From JBEVOS01 sp044226655 (GTDB lineage Bacteria > Pseudomonadota > Alphaproteobacteria > Caulobacterales > Aquidulcibacteraceae): a DNA stretch of 64,000 nt. Position 1 is the first letter of the stretch. Each line of letters opens with the position of its first letter. The DNA lies in assembly GCA_044226655.1 (NCBI GenBank), contig JBGAGO010000001.1, forward strand, positions 992,001 through 1,056,000. Reading direction: 5' to 3'. The translations under genes and the position numbers were made by a program. Under the pieces are notes generated by a model. The model did no database searches and was not told the DNA's origin. It saw only the letters and a program-made list of their open reading frames with translations. Positions 8,127 to 15,723 of this stretch are shown one piece after another.

Positions 8127-8453
8127 ATGGACAACGTCGCGCACTTTGTAGGGGCGCTCTCCGCGAGCTTGGGAGGTTGGCCAACGGTGGCCTTGTTGCT
8201 CGGCATACTTGCCATACCCTTCGTTTTTATCACCGCATTCTTCGCAAGCAGTATGCGCTTAGGCCCGCTTGTGATCGAGCTGCGTAAGGCCACTGAAGGT
8301 CTCGACAATCTTTCCGTTGCGATGGCCGAATCAAGAATTGTTGAACTCGAGATTACGGCGGAGCAGGTGCTGCTCGGCGAGCGCGACCGCGCTCGAGTTC
8401 GAGAACAGCTGGAAAAGCTGAAGGCGGTTCTTGCAAAACTACCGAGAACCTAG
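8127..8453 (+). CDS. Small membrane-anchored coiled-coil protein
   Basis: This 108-residue protein has one strong hydrophobic helix (about 17-40, GGWPTVALLLGILAIPFVFITAFF). A charged, probably coiled-coil C-terminal half follows (about 52-105, rich in E, R, L and K). The ATG at 8127 has GAGGGGG a few bases upstream; an in-frame ATG at 8046 would lie inside phhA and is less likely. The 3' end overlaps the convergent marR stop by four bases. The function is unknown. Confidence 0.6.
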   Translation: MDNVAHFVGALSASLGGWPTVALLLGILAIPFVFITAFFASSMRLGPLVIELRKATEGLDNLSVAMAESRIVELEITAEQVLLGERDRARVREQLEKLKAVLAKLPRT

Positions 8454-8902
8454 CGCACCCGCTCGCCCTTCGCCCGTGCTTCCAGGCGTTCGAGCAGCGC
8501 TTTCAGCGTATCGATCTCGCGCGGCGAAAAGCCATCGAGCAGACGCGCTTCGTAATCGCGCGCGAGCGGGGCGATGTCGTCGAAAAGTTTCTTGCCGGCG
8601 CGCGTCAGCTCGATGATCTGGGAACGGCCGTCGGCGGCGTTGATCGAGCGGCGCACAAGGTCGCGTTCGACCAGGCCCGCAACCGCGCGGCTTACGGTCA
8701 CCTTGTCCATCGCGGTCTTGGCCACGATCTCGGCCTGGTTGTGCGCGTGGAATTCCGCCAGCACGGCGATGACGCGCCATTCCGGGATCTTGAGCCCGAA
8801 GCGCGCCTCGTAGGAGTCCGCGATCAGCCGGCTCACCTCGTTGGAGGCGACGGAGAGCCGATAGGGCAGATAATCAGCCAGACGCAGCGCAGGCTTGGTC
8901 AT
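8450..8902 (-). CDS. MarR family transcriptional regulator
   Basis: This 150-residue winged-helix regulator has IPEWRVIAVLAE, then HNQAEIVAKTAMDKVTVSRAVAGLVERDLV (recognition helix) and the wing DGRSQIIELT. It is the last gene of the hpd operon and overlaps the FAH-type gene by ATGA, so it probably senses a tyrosine-pathway intermediate and regulates the operon. The most plausible target is the repeat-containing segment before hpd at about 12510-12531. The ligand and sign of regulation are not visible. Confidence 0.88.
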   Translation of the reverse strand: MTKPALRLADYLPYRLSVASNEVSRLIADSYEARFGLKIPEWRVIAVLAEFHAHNQAEIVAKTAMDKVTVSRAVAGLVERDLVRRSINAADGRSQIIELTRAGKKLFDDIAPLARDYEARLLDGFSPREIDTLKALLERLEARAKGERVR

Positions 8903-9903
8903 GCGCCGACATCCTGTTCGATGCGGCCGAAGATCGAATGGCCTTTCGCGTCGCGCATTTCGATCTCGACGCGGTCGCCGCTCTTGAGGAACGGGGTTTT
9001 CGGCGCGCCGTGCTGGATCGTTTCGATCGTGCGCTGCTCGGCGATGCAGGCATAGCCGCGCCCGCCGTCCGCGATCGGCTTGCCCGGCCCCCCATCTTGC
9101 CCGCGATTGCTCACCGTGCCCGAACCGAGGATGGTTCCCGCCGCGAGCGGGCGCGTCTTCGCCGCATGTGCGATGAGCTGGCCGAAATCGAACGTCATAT
9201 CTTCGCCCGCATCGGGCGCGCCGAATGGCTTGCCGTTCAGCGCGACATGCATCGGGAGATGGAGCTTCGCATCCCGCCACACATCGCCCAGCGCGTTTGG
9301 CGTGACGGCGACAGGAGAAAATGCGGACGACGGCTTCGACTGAAAAAAACCGAACCCTTTATCGAGCTCGCCCGGAATGAGGTTGCGCAGGCTCACATCA
9401 TTGCAGAGGAGCACCAGCGCAATATGCGCGCGCGCTTCGGCGGCGCTGACGCCCAGCGGCACATCGTCCGTGATGACGGCGACCTCCGCTTCGAAATCGC
9501 AGCCCCATGCCTCGTCCGCGAGCGGGATCGGATCGCGGGCGCCGAGAAAGCTATCGGAGCCGCCCTGATACATCAGCGGATCGGTCCAGAAGCTCTCCGG
9601 CATTTTGGCGCCGCGCGCCTGGCGCACCAGCGCGACGTGGTTCACGTATGCCGAGCCGTCCGCCCATTGATAGGCGCGCGGCAAGGGCGCGGCGGCGTCG
9701 CGCTCATGGAAACGTTCGCGCGGGATCGCTTCGTGATTGAGGCTCTCGGCCAGCGCTTTGAGCTTGGGCGCTGCATGCGCCCAATCGTCGAGCGCGGCTT
9801 GCAAGCTCGGCGCGACCGCGCCCGCATCCGCGCACCAAGCGAGATCGTCGCTGACGACGACGAGGCGGCCGTCGCGGCCCCGTTTCAGTGAGGCGAGTTT
9901 CAA
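8899..9903 (-). CDS. Fumarylacetoacetate hydrolase family protein, probable fumarylacetoacetase
   Basis: This is a 334-residue FAH-fold hydrolase. The metal-binding signature CDFEAEVAVI (about 135-144), the lid-like LLCNDVSLRN and the C-terminal GTILGSGTVSNRG are clear. In the homogentisate pathway it would split fumarylacetoacetate into fumarate and acetoacetate. The shorter two-domain form seen here also includes acylpyruvases, but its place after maiA makes fumarylacetoacetase likely. It starts at TTG (9901-9903), overlapping the maiA stop as TTGA, with AGAGGG about 5 bases upstream. Confidence 0.88.
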   Translation of the reverse strand: MKLASLKRGRDGRLVVVSDDLAWCADAGAVAPSLQAALDDWAHAAPKLKALAESLNHEAIPRERFHERDAAAPLPRAYQWADGSAYVNHVALVRQARGAKMPESFWTDPLMYQGGSDSFLGARDPIPLADEAWGCDFEAEVAVITDDVPLGVSAAEARAHIALVLLCNDVSLRNLIPGELDKGFGFFQSKPSSAFSPVAVTPNALGDVWRDAKLHLPMHVALNGKPFGAPDAGEDMTFDFGQLIAHAAKTRPLAAGTILGSGTVSNRGQDGGPGKPIADGGRGYACIAEQRTIETIQHGAPKTPFLKSGDRVEIEMRDAKGHSIFGRIEQDVGA

Positions 9904-10541
9904 GCAGCCCTCTGCGCATCCGGCGCGGCCTTGGCGAAAGCGGGGTGCTGCTGCGCGCGCGCGTCGGCCGCGACGAGGCGCGGGAAATGCGACAGATCGA
10001 GCGGGTAGCGGCGCGCGTTGGCCATTTGCGGCACGAGCAGAATATCGGCCAGTGTCGGCGCATCGCCGAAGGCGAACGCGGTCTCCTTGCGCGCCTGCAA
10101 TTGCGCTTCGAGCGCGTGGAAGCCCACGCCGATCCAGTGCATGTACCAGTTCGCGATGTGATCTTCGTTGGTGCTGAATTCGAGCCGCAGCCGCGTCAGC
10201 ACGGCGACATTGTTGAGCGGATGGATGTCGCACGCGATTGCGTAAGCGAAACTCCGCACCTGCGCGCGCTCCCATGCATCCTTCGGCAGGAAGGGCGGAT
10301 TGGGGTGCGTTTCATCGAGCCAGTCGAGAATGGCGAGCGATTGCGTGAGCACGCCGGCTTCGGTTTCCACGAAGGGCACGCGCGCGGCGGGATTGAGTGC
10401 GCGATTCTCGGGCGAGAATTGCTCGTCCTTGCCCGGCAGGATGTTGATCGGAAACACGTCCGAGGAGAGGCCCTTCAGATTGAGCCCGATGCGCACGCGA
10501 TAGGAGGCGGAGGAGCGCCAATATTCATGCAGCCGCATCAT
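9900..10541 (-). CDS. maiA: Maleylacetoacetate isomerase (zeta-class glutathione transferase)
   Basis: This is a 213-residue glutathione S-transferase. The N-terminal thioredoxin fold carries the zeta-class signature YWRSSASYRVRIGLNLKG with the catalytic Ser-Ser region at about 9-11. The glutathione-binding VPFVETEAGVLTQSLAILDWLDE follows, then the all-alpha domain. It isomerises maleylacetoacetate to fumarylacetoacetate. The start has two consecutive ATG codons (10541, 10538) with GAGAGG upstream. Its first 17 bases overlap the nucleotidyltransferase gene. Confidence 0.92.
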   Translation of the reverse strand: MMRLHEYWRSSASYRVRIGLNLKGLSSDVFPINILPGKDEQFSPENRALNPAARVPFVETEAGVLTQSLAILDWLDETHPNPPFLPKDAWERAQVRSFAYAIACDIHPLNNVAVLTRLRLEFSTNEDHIANWYMHWIGVGFHALEAQLQARKETAFAFGDAPTLADILLVPQMANARRYPLDLSHFPRLVAADARAQQHPAFAKAAPDAQRAA

Positions 10542-10878
10542 CGTGACCTCTCACAAACAGCAATATGCCATGCTCGGCGATCGCCGGCGCGACGATTGTC
10601 GGGGACGCCGCTTCGTTCCCGCATTGAAGGTGGACCGCCACAGGCAGCACCTCTTGCAGGCTTGCAAGCCAGTCGCTCCCTTCGTCGGCCCAAGGGACAA
10701 GATCGCTTTCGTTGGGATCGTTAGACCGCACAATGACGGCGATGTCCAAATCGCTCGTCGGCGTGTTGTCGCCCCTCGCGCGGCTGCCGAAGGCGTAGAC
10801 GCGCTGAATCGGCGATATCGGCGCCGCCCATTGCTGGATTGCGGCGATCCAATCGGAGGGAATAGCCTCGCTGTTCAC
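10525..10878 (-). CDS. Minimal nucleotidyltransferase-domain protein
   Basis: This 117-residue protein has the pol-beta-fold nucleotidyltransferase signature GSRARGDNTPTSDLDIAVI at about 31-49, with both metal-binding aspartates in SDLD. The third acidic strand is not obvious: the expected position reads LPVAVHLQ, with His where an acid is usual, so activity is uncertain. It starts at GTG overlapping the VOC gene stop (GTGA) and its end overlaps maiA by 17 bases, so it is translated within the tyrosine operon. No HEPN partner is adjacent, arguing against a classical MNT-HEPN toxin-antitoxin pair. Confidence 0.75.
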   Translation of the reverse strand: MNSEAIPSDWIAAIQQWAAPISPIQRVYAFGSRARGDNTPTSDLDIAVIVRSNDPNESDLVPWADEGSDWLASLQEVLPVAVHLQCGNEAASPTIVAPAIAEHGILLFVRGHDDAAA

Positions 10879-11444
10879 TCGCCCATCCGCGCCTTCGCGG
10901 CGTGTGCGGCGCGCGCCTTTTCGTGCAGCCAGGCGGCGTGGTTGGGCGCTTTCTTGGTGCGGCTCCATTCTTCCAGCATGAGCGGGGCGACGCGCTTCAG
11001 TTCGGCGAGTTCTTCGGCCGTACCTGTATCGCAGGCGAGCTCCACGCGGTGCCCGTTCGGATCGAAGAAGTAGATGGATTTGAAAACGCCGTGGTCGGTC
11101 GGGCCCAGCACGTCGAGGCCCTTCGCCTCCGCGCAGGCTTTCACGGCCAGCAGATCATCGAGCGAGGCGGCCTTGAACGCGATGTGCTGCACCCAGGCCG
11201 GTGTGTTCTCATCGCGGCCCATCGCCTTCTGCTCGGGCAGTTCGAAGAACGCCAGCACGTTGCCGTTCCCCGCATCGAGGAAGACATGCATGTACGGATC
11301 GTACGCGCCCGTTGAAGGCACATGATCTTCCGCGAACGCGGTGGTGAATTCCATGCCGAGCAGATCGCCGTAGAACGCGACCGTTTCGGCGGCGTCTTTG
11401 CAGCGATAGGCGACGTGGTGGATGCCTTGCAGCGCGGTCATCAT
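10875..11444 (-). CDS. VOC (glyoxalase/extradiol dioxygenase fold) protein
   Basis: This 189-residue protein has paired beta-alpha-beta-beta-beta modules. Candidate metal ligands are His at the start (GIHHVAY), His in WVQHIAF (about 87) and Glu in GHRVELA (about 135), the 2-His-1-carboxylate set of type I extradiol dioxygenases and related lyases. A helical tail follows (about 140-189). It sits between hpd and the nucleotidyltransferase with four-base overlaps on both sides. The operon lacks hmgA, so a role near homogentisate is worth considering, but the sequence does not show a substrate. Confidence 0.82.
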   Translation of the reverse strand: MMTALQGIHHVAYRCKDAAETVAFYGDLLGMEFTTAFAEDHVPSTGAYDPYMHVFLDAGNGNVLAFFELPEQKAMGRDENTPAWVQHIAFKAASLDDLLAVKACAEAKGLDVLGPTDHGVFKSIYFFDPNGHRVELACDTGTAEELAELKRVAPLMLEEWSRTKKAPNHAAWLHEKARAAHAAKARMGE

Positions 11445-12499
11445 CCCGCTTCCTTCAGCACGCCGCGGCGGATTTGGTCGAGTTCGATCGAGTCGAACAG
11501 CGCTTTGAAATTGCCCTCGCCGAAGCCCTGATTGCCCTTGCGCTGGATCAGCTCGAAGAAGATCGGGCCGACGGCGTTCTGGGTGAAGATTTGCAGCAGG
11601 AGATCGCCGGGCGCGCCGTCGATCAGGATGGCGTTGCGCTTGAGGCGCGCGACGTCTTCGCCATGGCCGGGCACGCGCGCATCGATGCCTTCGAAATAAG
11701 TCGCGATCGTGTCCTGGAACGGCACGCCGCGAGCGCGCAAGGTTTCGACGCTCTCGTAAATGTCGTCGGTTCCGAGCGCGATGTGCTGGATGCCTTCGCC
11801 GCGATAATCGCGGATGAATTCCTCGATCTGGCTCTTATCGTCCTGGCTTTCGTTGAGCGGGATGCGAATCTTGCCGCACGGGCTCGTCATCGCCTTGGAG
11901 AAGAGGCCGGTGCCGTGTTTGCCTTCGATGTCGAAATAACGGATTTCGCGGAAATTGAAGATGCGTTCGTAATACTCCGCCCAGACTTTCATATTGCCGC
12001 GCGAGAGATTGTGCGTGAGGTGATCGATATAGCTGAGGCCAGCGGCGTTCTTGGCCTCATCGGCGCCGTCGATCGGCTTGAAATCCACATCGTAGATGGT
12101 CTGCGCGCCGTAGCGATCGACCAGATAGACGTTGACGCCGCCAATCCCCTTGATGGCGGGAATGTCGAGCTCCATCGGCCCGATCGGGCTATCGACGGGC
12201 TCTGCGCCGCGCGCGATCGCTTCCTTAAGCGCGCGCGCGGCATCCTTCACGCGGAACGCCATCGCGTTCGCGCTCGGCCCGTGCGCGCCGCGGAAGGCGG
12301 CGGGCTGGCCGCTGGGCTCCATGTTGAGGATGAAGTTGATGTCGCCCTGCTTGTAGCGCACGACGTTTTTCGAGCGGTGCCGCGCCACGGCCGTGAAGCC
12401 CATCGCTTCGAAATAGCGGGCGACTTTCTCGGGCTCGGGCGCGGTGAATTCGACGAATTCGAAGCCGTCTGTGCCGATCGGATTGTCGAGAGCGACCAT
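11441..12499 (-). CDS. hpd: 4-Hydroxyphenylpyruvate dioxygenase
   Basis: This 352-residue Fe(II) enzyme converts 4-hydroxyphenylpyruvate to homogentisate. The iron triad is visible: H160 in YIDHLTHNL, H239 in GIQHIALGT and E316 in GPIFFELIQRKG. The C-terminal helix (GNFKALFDSIELDQIRRG) that gates the active site is intact. The length is typical for bacterial Hpd. It is the first gene of a six-gene operon whose members overlap, and its promoter region is shared with the divergent kinase gene. Confidence 0.96.
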   Translation of the reverse strand: MVALDNPIGTDGFEFVEFTAPEPEKVARYFEAMGFTAVARHRSKNVVRYKQGDINFILNMEPSGQPAAFRGAHGPSANAMAFRVKDAARALKEAIARGAEPVDSPIGPMELDIPAIKGIGGVNVYLVDRYGAQTIYDVDFKPIDGADEAKNAAGLSYIDHLTHNLSRGNMKVWAEYYERIFNFREIRYFDIEGKHGTGLFSKAMTSPCGKIRIPLNESQDDKSQIEEFIRDYRGEGIQHIALGTDDIYESVETLRARGVPFQDTIATYFEGIDARVPGHGEDVARLKRNAILIDGAPGDLLLQIFTQNAVGPIFFELIQRKGNQGFGEGNFKALFDSIELDQIRRGVLKEAG

Positions 12500-12509
12500 C
12501 GTGTCTCCT

Positions 12510-12531
12510 GCAACTCGTTACTAGTGCAACT
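12510..12531. promoter_or_regulatory. Repeat-containing hpd upstream region, candidate MarR operator
   Basis: GCAACT occurs twice as a direct repeat (12510-12515 and 12526-12531) flanking a perfect ACTAGT hexamer (12520-12525). The site is 11-32 bases upstream of the hpd start, in the short region between hpd and the divergent kinase gene. A MarR regulator is encoded at the end of the hpd operon, so this is the natural candidate site. Symmetry is imperfect and the assignment is inference. Confidence 0.35.
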
Positions 12532-12614
12532 AAGTGGCGGCGGCCCCAGCGTCAAGCGCAAAGCCAGTTTACGTGCACGGCAAGGACGCGCTAGCGTCGG
12601 CTGAGGAGGAACGC

Positions 12615-13580
12615 TTGGCTGAGCCCGAATTCGCGCCGGCCCTCGCTGCGCTTGCGGAGCGCATTGGCTTGGGCGCCGTCACCAATCTGCGCCGTCTTTC
12701 GGGCGGCGCGAGCCAGGAGACCTGGGCGTTCGATGCAGGCGGCGCGTCGCGCATTCTGCGCCGTGGGGCGTCGGCCAGCGGCAGCGGCTTGGCCGTCGGG
12801 CTCGCGACCGAGGCCGCGCTGATGCAGCGCGCGCGCGCGGCGGGCGTGCCTTCGCCGAAAGTTCTGCACGTGCTGGAGGAGGCCGATGGCGTAGGCGCCG
12901 GCTTCGTCCAGGATTTCGTGAGCGGGGAGACGCTCGGTGGGCGCATCGTGCGCGATGCGCGCTTCGCTGACGTACGGCCCAAGCTCGCGTTTCAGTGCGG
13001 CCAGATTCTCGCGCGCATTCATGCCATCCCCATAAGCGAGGTTCCGCCGCTGCCGCATCGCCCGGCGCGCGAAACGCTGCAGGGCTTTATCGACCTGCAC
13101 AAGACGGAAGCCTGGCCGCGGCCGGTGTTTTCGCTGGCCTTCAAATGGCTGGAGAAGCGCCTGCCGGAAAAGGAAGATGTCGCGCTCTGCCACGGCGATT
13201 TCAGGAACGGCAATCTCATCATCGACGAGACGGGCGTCGCGGCCGTGCTGGATTGGGAGATCGCGCTGATCGGCGATCCGATGCAGGATTTAGGCTGGGT
13301 GTGCACGGCGGCATGGCGCTTCGGCGGCGACCAGCCGGTCGGCGGCTTCGGCGCCAAGGCGGATTTGTTCGCCGGCTATGAGAGTGTGAGCGGAACGCGC
13401 GTTGATCCCGAACGCGTGCGGTTCTGGGAAATGCTCGGCTCGCTGCGCTGGGGCATCATGTGCACGATGTCGACGATCCGCTTCCGCAGCGGCGGCGATC
13501 ACGCGGTCGATCGCCCGATGATCGCGCGGCGGGCCTCGGAAAATGAACTCGATCTCGTCAATCTGATGATGGGCGCGTGA
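12615..13580 (+). CDS. APH-type phosphotransferase, ACAD10/ACAD11 kinase-like
   Basis: This 321-residue aminoglycoside-phosphotransferase-fold kinase has the nucleotide loop LSGGASQETWAF, the catalytic loop LCHGDFRNGNLIID and the metal-binding VLDWEIALIGDP. A TTG at 12615 preceded by GAGGAGG five bases upstream is chosen; an in-frame GTG at 12534 overlaps the promoter region. It heads a three-gene set with a DUF6285 protein and an acyl-CoA dehydrogenase, with overlapping stop/start codons. The animal fusion proteins ACAD10/11 join the same two enzyme domains and handle 4-hydroxyacyl substrates by phosphorylation; the same role here is inference. Confidence 0.85.
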   Translation: MAEPEFAPALAALAERIGLGAVTNLRRLSGGASQETWAFDAGGASRILRRGASASGSGLAVGLATEAALMQRARAAGVPSPKVLHVLEEADGVGAGFVQDFVSGETLGGRIVRDARFADVRPKLAFQCGQILARIHAIPISEVPPLPHRPARETLQGFIDLHKTEAWPRPVFSLAFKWLEKRLPEKEDVALCHGDFRNGNLIIDETGVAAVLDWEIALIGDPMQDLGWVCTAAWRFGGDQPVGGFGAKADLFAGYESVSGTRVDPERVRFWEMLGSLRWGIMCTMSTIRFRSGGDHAVDRPMIARRASENELDLVNLMMGA

Positions 13581-13969
13581 TGCAGGACGAACCGTCAGCC
13601 CTCGCCATTCTCGAAAACACCATCCGGCATTTGCGGGAGAAGGCGCTGCCGGCGCTTGAAGGCCGCGCGCAGTTCGAGATGCGCGTGACGATCTCGGCGC
13701 TCGACCTAGTGCGCCGCGAATTTTCGCTGAAGCCGGCGAGCGATGCGGCGGAGCTGGCGCGGCTCAAGGCGCTGCTGAATCAGGAGGGCGATCTCCATGC
13801 GCTCAACCAGGCGCTTGCCGACGCGATCAGCGCAGGGCGCATGGACGAAGAAACGCCCGGCCTGATGGCGCATCTGCGCGCCACCGCGATCGAGAAACTC
13901 GCCGTCGATCAGCCGAGCTACGCGGCCTATCGGCGCGCGACGGAAGACAAGACCCAAGGGAGCACGTGA
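13580..13969 (+). CDS. DUF6285 domain protein
   Basis: This 129-residue all-alpha protein shows the recurring pattern of this family: an N-terminal AILENTIRHLREKALPALEGRAQFEMRV-like segment and a C-terminal KLAVDQPSYAAYRR. It is almost always encoded between an APH-type kinase and an acyl-CoA dehydrogenase, as here, so it is probably a partner or scaffold of those enzymes. Its ATG shares one base with the kinase stop, and its stop shares one base with the dehydrogenase start. No catalytic residues are evident. Confidence 0.75.
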   Translation: MQDEPSALAILENTIRHLREKALPALEGRAQFEMRVTISALDLVRREFSLKPASDAAELARLKALLNQEGDLHALNQALADAISAGRMDEETPGLMAHLRATAIEKLAVDQPSYAAYRRATEDKTQGST

Positions 13970-15261
13970 TGGATTTCGATTTGCCCAAAGAGCTCGTCGC
14001 CTATCTGGCCGAGCTTGACGAGTTCATCGAGCGCGAGATCAAGCCGATCGAGAACCGCGACGACAATATCCGCTATTTCGACCATCGCCGTGAATGGGCG
14101 CGCACGGATTGGGATGCGGGCGGGCTGCCGAAGAAAGAATGGGAAGAGCTGCTGGCCGAAGCGCGCGCCGTGGCGGACAAGGCGGGCCATCTGCGCTTCG
14201 CGTGGCCCAAGGAGTTCGGCGGCAAGGGCGGCTCGCAGCTTTGGATGGCGGTGATCCGTGAACATCTCGCGGCCAAGGGCCTGGGCCTGCATAACGATCT
14301 GCAGAACGAGCATTCGATCGTCGGCAACAATCCCTTCATTGTGATGTTCAAGGAGTTCGCGACCGAAGCGCAATATAAGCGCGACAGCGAGCGCCTGCTC
14401 GCCGGCAAGATGCGCACCGGCTTCGGCCTCACCGAGCCGAACCACGGCTCGGACGCCACCTGGATGGAGACGCGCGCGGTGCGTCAGGCCAAGGACGGCA
14501 AGCCGGGCTGGCTCATCAATGGCGAAAAGATGTGGACCACCGGCATGCATGTCGCGAATTACGTGATGTGTTTCGCGCGCACCGATGGGAAGGACGGCGA
14601 TGCCCGCGGCATCACCTGTTTCATCGTGCCGGCGGAGGCGCCGGGCGTGAAGGTCGAAGAATATTATTGGACGTTCAACATGCCGACAGACCATCCGCGC
14701 GTGTCGTTCACCGATGTTTGGATTCCCGAGGATTCGTATTGGGGCGAGGTCGGCGGCGGGCTGGCGATCGGGCAGAGCTTCGTGCACCAGAACCGCATCC
14801 GGCAGGCGGCCTCATCGCTCGGCGCCGCGGTCTATTGCATCGAGGAAAGCGTGCGCTATGCGCGCCAGCGCAAGCCGTTCGGCAAGGCGCTGGCGGAAAA
14901 CCAGGCCATCCAATGGCCGCTGATCGAACTGGCCACGCAAGCCGAAGCGCTGCGCCTGCTGATCCGCAAGACCGCCTGGCAGATGGACAACATGCCTCAC
15001 AAAGAGATCGAGCGTACGATCTCCGACAAAGTCTCGATGTGCAATTATTGGGCGAACCGGCTGGTGTGTGACGCGGCGGACCGCGCGATGCAGACGCATG
15101 GCGGGATCGGCTATTCGCGGCATAAGCCGTTCGAGCACATTTACCGCCACCATCGCCGCTATCGCATCACGGAAGGCTCGGAAGAGATCCAGATGCGCAA
15201 GGTCGGCGCCTATCTGTTTGGCTATCTTGGGCCCAAGCGGCGCGAGTTCAACGAGCTTTGA
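13969..15261 (+). CDS. Acyl-CoA dehydrogenase, ACAD10/11-like
   Basis: This 430-residue FAD enzyme has FGLTEPNHGSDATWMETRA (substrate/FAD region), a QTHGGIGYSRHKPFEHIYRHHR flavin-binding stretch and the C-terminal ITEGSEEIQ typical of acyl-CoA dehydrogenases. The long N-terminal helical domain is complete. Clustering with the APH-type kinase and DUF6285 gene suggests the ACAD10/11 type of reaction, in which a 4-phosphorylated acyl-CoA is processed, rather than ordinary beta-oxidation. The substrate chain length cannot be read from sequence. Confidence 0.9.
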   Translation: MDFDLPKELVAYLAELDEFIEREIKPIENRDDNIRYFDHRREWARTDWDAGGLPKKEWEELLAEARAVADKAGHLRFAWPKEFGGKGGSQLWMAVIREHLAAKGLGLHNDLQNEHSIVGNNPFIVMFKEFATEAQYKRDSERLLAGKMRTGFGLTEPNHGSDATWMETRAVRQAKDGKPGWLINGEKMWTTGMHVANYVMCFARTDGKDGDARGITCFIVPAEAPGVKVEEYYWTFNMPTDHPRVSFTDVWIPEDSYWGEVGGGLAIGQSFVHQNRIRQAASSLGAAVYCIEESVRYARQRKPFGKALAENQAIQWPLIELATQAEALRLLIRKTAWQMDNMPHKEIERTISDKVSMCNYWANRLVCDAADRAMQTHGGIGYSRHKPFEHIYRHHRRYRITEGSEEIQMRKVGAYLFGYLGPKRREFNEL

Positions 15262-15309
15262 TTTGCAGGGGGCTGTCGGATTGCAGCCTTTGAGATCGTC
15301 CTAGCGAGG

Positions 15310-15343
15310 AGGGCCGTGGGCGAAGGCGCTTGCGGCCCTTTTT
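15310..15343 (+). terminator. Rho-independent terminator after the acyl-CoA dehydrogenase operon
   Basis: AGGGCCG (15310-15316) and CGGCCCT (15333-15339) form a perfect 7-bp GC-rich stem around a 16-base loop, followed directly by a run of five T (15339-15343). It lies 49 bases after the dehydrogenase stop and before the DUF1428 gene, so it ends the kinase-DUF6285-dehydrogenase transcript. Confidence 0.75.
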
Positions 15344-15361
15344 GGTTGAAGGAGGGGGTTC

Positions 15362-15715
15362 ATGACCTATGTCGATGGCTTCGTCGTGCCGGTGAAGAAG
15401 AGCAAGCTTGACGCTTACAAGGCGATGGCGACATTGGGGCGTACGATTTGGATGGAGAACGGCGCGCTCGATTATCGCGAATTCGTGGCCGACGATGCGC
15501 CGGTCGGTGAGGTCACCTCGTTCCCGCGCAGCGTGAAGCTGGAAGAAGATGAGATCGTGATCTTCGCCTACATTCTCTTCGAATCGCGCGCGCATCGCGA
15601 TGCGGTGAACGCCAAGGTGATGGAAGATTCGCGCATGACCACCCCGCCGGACGGCATGCCGTTCGATATGGAGCGGATGATCTATGGCGGGTTCGCGGCT
15701 CTGGTGGAGGCCTAA
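15362..15715 (+). CDS. DUF1428 family protein
   Basis: This is a 117-residue single-domain protein of the dimeric alpha-beta barrel type. The family pattern is intact: MTYVDGFVVPVKK at the start, DYREFVADD, FAYILFESRAHRDAVNAKVMEDSR and the ending PFDMERMIYGGFAALVE. The function is unknown; relatives are small cytosolic proteins. GGAGGGGG precedes the ATG. It stands alone, after a terminator and tail-to-tail with the MprF-like gene. Confidence 0.88.
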   Translation: MTYVDGFVVPVKKSKLDAYKAMATLGRTIWMENGALDYREFVADDAPVGEVTSFPRSVKLEEDEIVIFAYILFESRAHRDAVNAKVMEDSRMTTPPDGMPFDMERMIYGGFAALVEA

Positions 15716-15723
15716 GGGGCGGT

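Noticed and set aside
10525..10878. Nucleotidyltransferase considered as half of an MNT-HEPN toxin-antitoxin pair
   Set aside because: Neither neighbour is a HEPN protein; both are tyrosine-pathway genes with overlapping codons.
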